The translations under genes and the position numbers were made by a program. 64,000 nucleotides of DNA, taken from NCBI RefSeq assembly GCF_026151205.1, contig NC_087076.1, positions 6,438,902 to 6,502,901 of the forward strand. Reading direction: 5' to 3'. This DNA comes from Bolinopsis microptera (Eukaryota > Ctenophora > Tentaculata > Lobata > Bolinopsidae). Numbering within the stretch: the stretch's first letter is position 1; the number at the start of each line of letters is the position of its first letter. The notes under the pieces were generated by a model. The model was not told where the DNA came from and made no database searches. It saw nothing but the letters and a program-made list of their open reading frames with translations. Below are positions 41,947-51,337 of the stretch, piece after piece.

Positions 41947-43428
41947 ATAGTATACCCCCAATAAAGACACCGCTCGTGCTTGCCAGCACTGTGATATATA
42001 TCTTCACGACAATCTGTTGTAAAACAGGGGTTCCAGAAAACCCACTTCCCGATACTCCTGAAACATGACATTTTTTTTACAGTCGATTTGGACAAGGTCT
42101 AGACGCCCTGCAAAGTTTCAGATCTCTAACTCAATTTTAACATGGTTTTTAAGGCACCTGAATATGGCGATTTTGGGTTTTTTACCTAATTTCGTATAAC
42201 ATGCTGGCGCGTATTTTGCGCAAATTTCTTAAAAACCTCCATATAACTATTTCTTATTCCTGTCATCTTCAACATTGAATTAGAATGTTTTGAACTTAAA
42301 TGTACCTGCTGAACTACTTTCGATGAGTCTTAATGCCTGGAAAACAATAAAGGGGATATAATCGTATAGGGGGTAAATAGTGTTGTGAATATAAGGGCGA
42401 CGGTAATGCTTGCCAGCATTGTGATATAATATAGACGCTTTTTGCAGTCAATTGTAGCCTACATTTAAGTGTCCGTAGATTCGAAAGTATAAACGATACA
42501 GTCATCTCGAACCACAGGTTTTAAAGATAATCGTTTAAGCTTTAGTTTACATTGTATTGAAAAATAATTTAACGTCATCATCATCACTTGATGACGTCAT
42601 CAAATTAAGTGTTTTAAAAACTTGATTTTTGACAAAGTAACAACTTTTCAAATCGATTTTACGCTATTAAGGAGTAATTTTATTCAAAATCTGAGGACAT
42701 TTTCACCTTAGATAATTGTTCAAGCATTCCGAAAATCTACCGATAGTTTCCTACCTTGCTCCTTCATAAAGATATTTGCTATTGAAGTTAGTGCTTTTTT
42801 GAAGAATAATTTTATAAAAACACAAAAGTTGTGAATTAGTATTCTCTGGTGTTGGGTCATCCCTTGGGTTGTGGAGCTCAATTTTGCTTCTTAAAGGTGT
42901 AAATTGTGTTATAGGCTAGTTTTAAAGTTAAAAATCGAAAAGTTGCACACGTGGGGACACGCCCAAATTGATTTAAAATAGCTAAAATCACTAAAAATTT
43001 TGATTTTCACGATTTTTATCAACTTTGGAGTCCCGTTGTGATCCAAGTTCTTTTTGAAATCTTCTGAAACTTTGCATGCTTATCAAACTATATATTAAAT
43101 ACCACTATGCAAAAATTTACGGTGATTCAATATTGTATGCGCACGCAACGTCCGCTCAAAGTTTGCACGTGCGAAAGGTGAGAATTTTGCTCATTCGTGA
43201 TTTCGAATATATTCTGCTTTCCACGATATTTAAATGGCATAATATATGAATTTAATGCCAACTTGAATGAGTAAAAAGTGCCATATTCAGTCGGTTATCG
43301 ACAGATATACCTAACTAAACACAAGGAAACGTTTTCAAAGGCAGAATTTCGAAATCGTCGGAATTACCTCCTTGTTAATGAAGTTTCGATTGTGTAAATT
43401 ATCCTGACATTATAATCAAAAAGAGATG

Positions 43429-43774
43429 ATATTTGACCAAAACCCATAATCATGGGTAGAGTGTACCGCTGCCAGTGCCAGTGTCTCTCTTTTCCAAACA
43501 AAAGGAAATGATATTAATTTGAGGAACCGTCCGCTAATGCAAATTGATACCGAGAATGAAATCGGTCGCTCGCTTTTCCCATTTAATAAGCTAAATATTA
43601 CAATTCGTAAGCCGTGAATGAATGGGAAAAGCGAGCGACCGATTTCATTCTCGGTATCAATTTGCATTAGCGGACGGTTCCTCAAATTAATATCATTTCC
43701 TTTTGTTTGGAAATAGAGAGACACTGGCACTGGCAGCGGTACACTCTACCCATGATTATGGGTTTTGGTCAAAT
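43429..43774. mobile_element. Foldback element, copy 4
   Basis: It has the same arms as copies 1 and 2. A GCCAGT repeat is duplicated in both arms. It forms the right edge of the 18-kb block. Confidence 0.9.
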
Positions 43775-44124
43775 TAGGTCATAACATTTACAACTGTTAG
43801 AAGTGCCTGGTGCGATCAAAGTAATGTCAGGGTGCAAATTTGGGATAACCTTTTCTTTCATACAACCTCGTAGTCATATTATAATTATATGTTGTAACTA
43901 CATAGCACAAGTGAAGATTAGTAAGGAAACCTTAAACTTAAATTATTCCTGGATAATGTGATAAAGTGTTCTTGTAATTCTGCAAAGGGCTGTATTTTTA
44001 ATTCATCTTTAATATATAATGAGATAAAATTTTATCTCACCATCACTGTAAAATGAGCACTGGATTTTATAAAGGCGTCACCCAAAAGTATATTGTTTTG
44101 ACTTAAATATTGCAGAATGCAAAT

Positions 44125-44240
44125 TAGTGGTCTTTCACATGTTACGTAATCACTTTTTGGAGAAAAATTACACTAGCGTAATCGTTTGGAAACCCCCTCC
44201 CCCTCTCGACTGATTACGTAAAATGTGAACGATCACTCCT
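44125..44240. mobile_element. ~115-bp hairpin MITE upstream of the ADP-ribosyltransferase gene
   Basis: AGTGGTCTTTCACATGTTAC pairs imperfectly with the reversed right end (TGATTACGTAAAATGTGAAC then GATCACT). The copy in the second unit is at about 47955-48066. Its ends resemble those of the 330-bp element at 57357-57686 (GTTCACAT plus ACGTAATC). Confidence 0.7.
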
Positions 44241-44468
44241 TATTTTTTATTACGATAGATGCATCAATACTCATTGTCTTAATTGGCTCATTTTGTTATT
44301 TATAGAATGTAACATAATATCCCAGGAATCAGTATTGCGCCATCGAATGTGTTATCTAAGTTTTTAAGATCAGATTTCACAGCAAAAGAAGGTATTTACT
44401 TTCTATTTTGCCACAATTTAAACCGATCTTCGTTTTTCGTTTTGTAACAGTTTCACTACCATCTTAAC

Positions 44469-45596
44469 ATGTCCTTTTCGAAGTTCAACATCGAAGAAGA
44501 CAACACCGATGTTGAAAAGGCCGTGTACGCTGCAAAATATGGAAATTGGAGCACTGCTTTGGATATAATTCGGAAGAAGCCGTACCTGATTAACTGTATA
44601 CCAGAACAAAGATCATGGGCTGTCCTTCATCAAGCAGTTTACTGGAACAATTTGGACATTATAAGTCAACTCCTAGATATCCCCAACTGTGACGCTCTGG
44701 TCAGGACCAAGAGATCTCGTGCCAATGATGCTAAACCATCATCTACTCCTAAAGAGGTAGCTAATCAAATGGGAGGCAGGCAGGCCATCATCGACATACT
44801 GGACTTTAATGTCAAATACGTCAGAGAAAAGAGGTTTAGAGGACAAATCACTTACGTGATACCAAAAAAGGAGGGTGAAATGATCATTGACCATCTTCCT
44901 TTATTCATGATGGCAGTGATTACCTACAGGAAGACCCTGCTTAATTCAGGCACCTGCCCAAAATCTCATTTAATGGATCTGCTGAAACAAATTTACAAGG
45001 AAGAGGACCATGCTTGGCCCAAAGTCGAAGCGAAGCTGCATAATGCCATGTACGGAGTAGACAAAAACTACGCCGATGAATTAAAGAATGCTGACTCCGA
45101 AGCAGATTTCTTCAAGAAGATAGTGTATTTTTACACAAAGCCGCAGTACCACACAACCATCAATAATGCAGTGTCGAGGGATTTTGGCGGCATGAAGGAT
45201 ATGCCGACTTCCGGACAGGATCTCTCCGTAGCTCTGTACGACCTGCTCCTTGACTGCGTCCTCATGTGCTGGACTGGTCTGCAGAAGAAAGCAAGTACAA
45301 CTTACAGAGGAGTACCAGTTAAAGTAGATTTCAAGAAAGGCTCTGAAATAATGTTCACCCATTTCTTATCCTCCAGTCTTGACCGAAAAGTGGCTGAAGT
45401 TTTCTGTGGTGGAAGTGGAACGATCATGATAATTGACAACACTGCCAACTCTATTCATCGCCCAAAGCAAATTGAAGATGATATGTCTGCATTCCCATCT
45501 GAAAAAGAGTGCCTGTATGGTATAGGTGCTGGGTTTGTGGTTATCAGGATCGACGATTCCAAATCTCTCAGAGAGGTGCATTTGAAACTAATCTAA
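44469..45596 (+). CDS. Ankyrin plus NAD-dependent arginine ADP-ribosyltransferase-like protein, 375 aa
   Basis: One exon with an ATG at 44469. Residues about 10-125 form two or three ankyrin-type repeats (AVYAAKYGNWSTALDII, WAVLHQAVYWNNLDIISQLL). The C-terminal ~200 residues match the R-S-E class of mono-ADP-ribosyltransferases: the arginine in TYRGVP (near 280), the serine in FLSSSLD (near 301) and the ExE in PSEKECLY (near 345-347). ExE is typical of arginine-specific enzymes. It would transfer ADP-ribose from NAD to arginine. No signal peptide or GPI signal is seen, so it is probably intracellular. All three motifs are intact. The receptor gene downstream is convergent. Confidence 0.85.
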   Translation: MSFSKFNIEEDNTDVEKAVYAAKYGNWSTALDIIRKKPYLINCIPEQRSWAVLHQAVYWNNLDIISQLLDIPNCDALVRTKRSRANDAKPSSTPKEVANQMGGRQAIIDILDFNVKYVREKRFRGQITYVIPKKEGEMIIDHLPLFMMAVITYRKTLLNSGTCPKSHLMDLLKQIYKEEDHAWPKVEAKLHNAMYGVDKNYADELKNADSEADFFKKIVYFYTKPQYHTTINNAVSRDFGGMKDMPTSGQDLSVALYDLLLDCVLMCWTGLQKKASTTYRGVPVKVDFKKGSEIMFTHFLSSSLDRKVAEVFCGGSGTIMIIDNTANSIHRPKQIEDDMSAFPSEKECLYGIGAGFVVIRIDDSKSLREVHLKLI

Positions 45597-46696
45597 CAAG
45601 GAACTGACTACTGTGGTGAATGAGCTGTTTCCAAGGATAGGATATAAACAGCATTTTTGTGCTCGTGCTGAAGTCTAGATTATTTCATGGATTTGATATT
45701 TTTGTATACTTATTTTAGTTAAATGGACTACGTATATTCGGATCACGATTGAAAGAAATTGTTTTTTATAGTTGATAAGAGATTTTTAAACAACTGTGTT
45801 TTTGTAAGGTTTTTTAGAAACAGATGTAGATTATTTTGTAATTATCAATTTTTCTCCTGTCCCTGAAAATGAAGTTTAACTTCTTAACTTGACCTTTGAT
45901 TAGGAATACTTATAGTTGCTACGTATATTCGTCGATCAGTTTCAAAATTAGATTTCAAAAGTATCATTGAAACACCATCCACATTCCACAAGGAAGTTGC
46001 CCATAATTGAGTTGATTAGAAAACCGAAAACAATTTCAATGCACGCTGTGTAGAGTACAAATTTCATTGGATGTACAGCTTCAGCTGACCTCTGAATCAG
46101 AGGTCTCTGAGCCGGGCTCTGATACAAACAAAAGACACGGCTCAAGTACCCGAAACTCCCGGACTCCATTCCATCAACTCCTCAAGCCACGCTAGATAGA
46201 GACAACGCTACAATCAATGCTATTCGCAACTAATTATATCCGAGAGACCACATTTGAATCGTAATCAATAGTTTGATCCCGCAATTTACTGCGCTACAAT
46301 TAATGGCAAATTATGCTAATCGTAACTAATTGCATACCATTCAATTTCATAACATTTGCGGTCATATGATCTGTTCGCGAACAACAATCGAAGTTTAACT
46401 CGAATTTTAATTAAGAATAATTATAATCATTCGTCGATTGGTTTCAAAATTGTATTATAAAATCCCATCTTCAAAGGAGGTGTGACTGCGTTAATGTGTA
46501 AGTTTAACTTGAATCTGGTGATAATATAACGGTAAAATCGACATTACTATAAAAATGTCACCGGCAAATATTAATGACTACTGTGATTTATAGTCATAAA
46601 GGTTCGGTTGGTAGTTGCACCTTACCCTTTTTACTCAAAGTACTTTCATGATCGCACGCACTGATTTAAAATAAACAAATCAGATTCCCAAACTCC
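45597..46696. other. Spacer between convergent genes, no gene
   Basis: It holds both 3' UTRs. Its counterpart in copy 2 is 49427-51337 with the hAT element inside. Confidence 0.5.
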
Positions 46697-47290
46697 TCAA
46701 TCAGAGTAGATGGTAGGGAGGGATGTTTCAGAGGACCTGATAACGTCGCAAACATTATCTTCCTCACAGATTGAGTCGTTTACCGAGAACCTGATACGGC
46801 AGGATTGCTGACTAGGGTGCACTTTGTTCATGTTGCTCAGCCTTCTTAACGTGTTCACAATCTCTGGCCCGCGTGATAGAGATAGCGAGCTGGTCGACTT
46901 GAAGATTTGCAGTTTCTGTAAACAAGCACTGATAGGCTTGGAGGAGAAGGCGTATAAGATGGGGTCTGTCAAACAGTTTAGGTAGAAAAACCATTTACCC
47001 ACAATCTGCCAGCCGAACCTATCGTTCATCTGGAGTATATCACCAATGATAACGGATGGTATCCACGAGAGTGTGAACAGTGTACAGATAAGGATGGACC
47101 TAGTTAGAATTGTGACACTGTTTATTGACTTCATTCTCTCTGAACTCAACTTCTTGATGATTAAAGTATAACTGACTATATTGATTATTAAAGGAGCTAC
47201 CATGAACAGAGTGATTCCCATCCAGGCAACTAAAGTTTTATGTTTCCAGTCATTAAGCTGGCACTCGTTTAGAGCGGACGGATCGTACAT
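46697..47290 (-). pseudogene. Receptor gene truncated by the duplication boundary
   Basis: It encodes the last ~197 residues (TM5-TM7 and tail) of the receptor at 51338-53843, nearly identically (TLSWIPSVIIGDIL, NCLTDPILYAFS). The upstream coding sequence and three exons are absent because the tandem-duplication junction cuts exon 4 at about 47290. It has no TM1-TM4, so it cannot make a normal receptor. Confidence 0.92.
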
Positions 47291-48295
47291 ATTGTTACGG
47301 CGACAAGCACCGGCCCTTATTCTGTCAGATGTACAGCTACTGCAGCTGATTAGAGATAATATATTACGAGATATTAATACAAATTTCTGCCATGAGAGTT
47401 AATTAACCTTTAAAAAATAATAACGAATTTTAAAATTGCCTTTTAGTACTATATGCATAGCTTTTTGATATTACACCCATAATGAAAATGTGTAAAGTCT
47501 AAAATCACTGACTTTAACTAAATTTGATGAATATTGTCAACTCTGAACCAGACAAACCTTAATGCTGCAAAAAGGGAAAAAACATTTGCATTATAAATTA
47601 GGTCAAAACATTTACAACTGTTAGAAGTGCCTGGTGCCATCAAAGTAATGTCAGGGTGCAAATTTGGGACAACCTTTTTTTTTCATACAACCTCGTATTC
47701 ATATTATAATTATATGTTGTAACTACATAGCACAAGTGAAGATTAGTAAGGAAACCTTAAACTTAAATTATTCCTGGATAATGTGATAAAGTGTTCTTGT
47801 AATTCTGCAAAGGGCTGTATTTTTAATTCATCTTTAATATATAATGAGATAAAATTTTATCTCACCATCACTGTAACATGAGCAATGGATTTTATAAAGG
47901 CGTCATCCAAAAGTACCTATATTGTTTTGACTTAAAATTTGCAGAATGCAGATTAGCGGTCGTTTACATGTTACGTAATCACTTTTTGGAGAAAAATTAC
48001 ACTAGCATAATCATTTGGAAACCCCCGTCCCCCTCTCGACTGATTACGTAAAATGTGAACGACTCCTTATTTTTTATTACGATAGATGCATCAATACTCA
48101 TTGTCTTAATTGGCTCATTTTGTTATTTATAGAATGTAACATAATATCCCAGGAATCAGTATTGCGCCATCGAATGTGTTATCTAAGTTTTTAAGATCAG
48201 ATTTCACAGCAAAAGAAGGTATTTACTTTCTATTTTGCCACAATTTAAACCGATCTTCGTTTTTCGTTTTGTAACAGTTTCACTACCATCTTAAC

Positions 48296-49426
48296 ATGTC
48301 CTTTTCGAAGTTCAACATCGAAGAAGACAACACCGATGTTGAAAAGGCCGTGTACGCTGCAAAATATGGAAATTGGAGCACTGCTTTGGATATAATTCGG
48401 AAGAAGCCGTACCTGATTAACTGTATACCAGAACAAAAATCATGGGCTGTCCTTCATCAAGCGGTTTACTGGAACAATTTGGACATTATAAGTCAACTCC
48501 TAGATATCCCCAACTGTGACGCTCTGGTCAGGACCAAGAGATCTCGTGCCAATGATGCTAACCCATCATCCACTCCTAAAGAGGTAGCTAATCAAATGGG
48601 AGGCAGGCAGGCCATCATCGACATACTGGACTTTAATGTCAAATACGTCAGAGAAAAGAGGTTTAGAGGACAAATCACTTACGTGATACCAAAAAAGGAG
48701 GGTGAAATGATCATTGACCATCTTCCTTTATTCATGATGGCAGTGATTACCTAGTACAGGAAGACCCTGCTTAATTCAGGCACCTGCCCAAAATCTCATT
48801 TAATGGATCTGCTGAAACAAATTTACAAGGAAGAGGACCATGCTTGGCCCAAAGTCGAAGCGAAGCTGCATAATGCCATGTACGGAGTAGACAAAAACTA
48901 CGCCGATGAATTAAAGAATGCTGACTCCGAAGCAGATTTCTTCAAGAAGATAGTGTATTTTTACACAAAGCCGCAGTACCACACAACCATCAATAATGCA
49001 GTGTCGAGGGATTTTGGCGGCATGAAGGATATGCCGACTTCCGGACAGGATGTCTCCGTAGCTCTGTACGACCTGCTCCTTGACTGCGTCCTCATGTGCT
49101 GGACTGGTCTGCAGAAGAAGGCAAGTACAACTTACAGAGGAGTACCAGTTAAAGTAGATTTCAAGAAAGGCTCTGAAATAATGTTCACCCATTTCTTATC
49201 CTCCAGTCTTGACCGAAAAGTGGCTGAAGGTTTCTGTGGTGGAAGTGGAACGATCATGATAATTGACAACACTGCCAACTCTATTCATCGCCCAAAGCAA
49301 ATTGAAGATGATATGTCTGCATTCCCATCTGAAAAAGAGTGTCTGTATGGCATAGGTGCTGAGTTTGTGGTTATCAGGATCGACGATTCCAAATCTCTCA
49401 GAGAGGTGCATTTGAAACTAATCTAA
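48296..49426 (+). pseudogene. Second ankyrin plus ADP-ribosyltransferase copy, in-frame TAG insertion
   Basis: It is nearly identical to the gene at 44469-45596. After codon 152 a three-base insertion creates TAG (48752-48754) without shifting the frame, so the rest of the frame stays open to the normal stop. Other differences are single substitutions, including a Val-to-Gly change three residues before the CGGSG stretch and a Gly-to-Glu change near the end. The catalytic R, S and ExE positions are unchanged. A downstream ATG at 48803 opens the 207-codon catalytic half. The sequence after TAG does not resemble the CARYYA readthrough context, so loss of the full-length product is the simplest reading. 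Confidence 0.85.
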
Positions 49427-49988
49427 CAAGGAACTGACTACTGTGGTGAATGAGCTGTTTCCAAGGATAGGATATAAACAGCATTTTTGTGCTCGTGCTG
49501 AAGTCTAGATTATTTCATGGATTTGATATTTTTGTATACTTATTTTAGTTAAATGGACTAAGTATATTCGGATCACGATCGAAAGAAATTGTTTTTTATA
49601 GTTGTTAAGAGATTTTTAAACAACTGTGTTTTTGTAAGGTTTTTTAGAAACAGATGTAGATTATTTTGTAATTATCAATTTTTCTCCTGTCCCTGAAAAT
49701 GAAGTCTAATTTCTTAACTTGACCTTTGATTAGGAATACTTATAGTTGCTACGTATATTCGTCGATCAGTTTCAAAATTAGATTTCAAAAGTATCATTGA
49801 AACACCATCCACATTCCACAAGGAAGTTGCCCATAATTGAGTTGATTAGAAAACCGAAAACAATTTCAATGCACGCTGTGTAGAGTACAAATTTCATTGG
49901 ATGTACAGCTTCACCTGATCCACTGATACAAACAAAAGACACGGCTAAAGTACCCGAAACTCCCGGACTCCATTCCACCAACTCCTCA

Positions 49989-50802
49989 TTGAGGCTTGTC
50001 CGCCGTGGCTAAATGGATCGGCGGCAGCGTTTCACTAAAATTACACCGGCGGCGGCGGCGTGCGCCGGCGTGAGCCGTGAAATCAAGGCCAACTAAATTG
50101 AGGTCTATGAAATATGAATATGATCATGTACTTAATTTGGGTAATTTAGACTTAACTTCAACAAATGATGTTGGTATATTGTTATGGTATTATCTGCTAT
50201 CAAATAAAAGTTGAGACAAATTGATACAATTATTTTATTTAAGGTAAAATACATAAACAATAAATTATTGTTGAAATCAATGGATCTCTCAATACATACA
50301 ATCTTTTTTGTTGGAAACAAAATCATAATTTTTAGAACAAAACAGTGTATATTTGAAATTTTTAACATTCATCCTAGATCGCTGACTAGAAAGAATTAAA
50401 CCTGCAGCCGACCAGGTTCTTTCAATTCCCGCACTACTGGCAGGTATACAATGCACTATTCTTACTATGTTTGAGAGTATTGGGAAATTTTTTTGCCTAT
50501 CGGCCCAAAATCTTAAAAGTTCGAATTGTAAAATTTCTTCTTCAGTCAAACTTATGAGTAGGTATCTGCTCAGTTCTTCTGATAATCAATATTGTTAAGT
50601 TAGCTAAAGGTGTGTATCATGTGTGTGTTGCCCCTAGCCGCTAATCGCTATCAGTAACACTGATATCTTCAAATGAAGACAGAATTATTTTGAAGTCAGA
50701 AAATGCACGCCGTACGCCGATGTACGCCGGGGTGTATCGGCGGCGTTCGGCGTGGCAAAATCACCCGGCGGCGGCGGCGTTCGGCGGCGGCGGACAAGCC
50801 TG
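49989..50802. mobile_element. Non-autonomous hAT element with 7-8-bp target duplication
   Basis: The ends are AGGCTTGTCCGCCG and its reverse complement, with CGGCGG-rich subterminal repeats and an AT-rich core. CTCCTCA flanks both sides (49982-49988, 50803-50809). Copy 1 has the uninterrupted site CAACTCCTCAAGCC near 46166-46185. Confidence 0.92.
50289..50549 (-). pseudogene. hAT transposase C-terminal dimerisation fragment
   Basis: An 86-codon open frame with the hAT dimerisation signature: FPILSNIVRIVHCIPASSAG, then ERTWSAAG and a final helix. The catalytic part is missing. It lies in the AT-rich core of the hAT element. Confidence 0.88.
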
Positions 50803-51337
50803 CTCCTCAAGCCACGCTAGATAGAGACAACGCTACAATCAATGCTATTCGTAACTAATTATATCCGAGAGACCACATTTGAATCGTAATCAATAGTTTG
50901 ATCCCGCAATTTACTACGCTACAATTAATGGCAAATTATGCTAATTGTAACTAATTGCATACCATTCAATTTCATAACATTTGCGGTCATATGATCTGTT
51001 CGCGAACAACAATCGAAGTTTAACTCGCGGTACTCGAATTTTGATTAAGAATACTTATAATCATTTGTCGATTAGTTTCGAAATTGTATTATAAAATCCC
51101 ATCTTCAAAGGAGGTGTGACTGCGTTAGTGTTTAAGTTTAACTTGAATCTGGTGATAATAACAATGGTAAAATCGTCATCACTATAAATTGCACCGGCAA
51201 ATATTAAATATTAATGACTACTGTGATTTATAATCATAAAGGTTCGGTTGGTAGTTGCACCTTACCCTTTTTACTCAAAGTACTTTCATGATTGCACGCA
51301 CTGATTTAAAATAAACAAATCAGATTCCCAAAACTTC

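Larger units (their letters stand above)
40459..43428. repeat. Second set of kilobase inverted arms with reversed segment A copies
   Basis: About 40459-41425 matches the left arm and about 42428-43428 matches the right arm. Between them lie an AT microsatellite (41424-41454), reversed segment A (41457-41800), two GC-rich hairpins, a tandem 16-17-bp repeat and another reversed segment A (42003-42425). Confidence 0.85.
25696..43774. other. 18-kb block of nested repeats inserted in copy 1 of the duplication
   Basis: Copy 2 of the duplicated unit is continuous at 47590-47600 (CATTATAAATTAGGTC). In copy 1 the same point is split by this block, with AAAT present on both sides. It contains a mariner-like element split by a LINE, three or four copies of a segment beginning CACAATGCTGGCAAGC, kilobase inverted arms, four foldback elements and a CR1-like LINE. 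Whether the whole block arrived at once or grew stepwise cannot be told from the sequence. Confidence 0.8.
43775..47290. repeat. Tandem-duplicated unit, copy 1 (main part)
   Basis: Together with 25390-25695 this makes a 3.8-kb unit nearly identical to 47294-51935 minus its hAT insertion. It carries an intact ADP-ribosyltransferase gene and a receptor gene cut off at the right boundary. The join to copy 2 is at about 47289-47293 (GTACAT, ATTG, TTACGGCG). Confidence 0.95.

Noticed and set aside
43416-43730. A 104-codon minus-strand ORF in foldback copy 4 and similar ones in other copies
   Set aside because: These frames run through both arms of a palindrome; the translations on the two strands mirror each other, so they are structural by-products.
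48752-48803. Programmed stop-codon readthrough of the ADP-ribosyltransferase copy
   Set aside because: The bases after TAG do not match the known CARYYA context, and the stop arose by a private three-base insertion relative to the sister copy.
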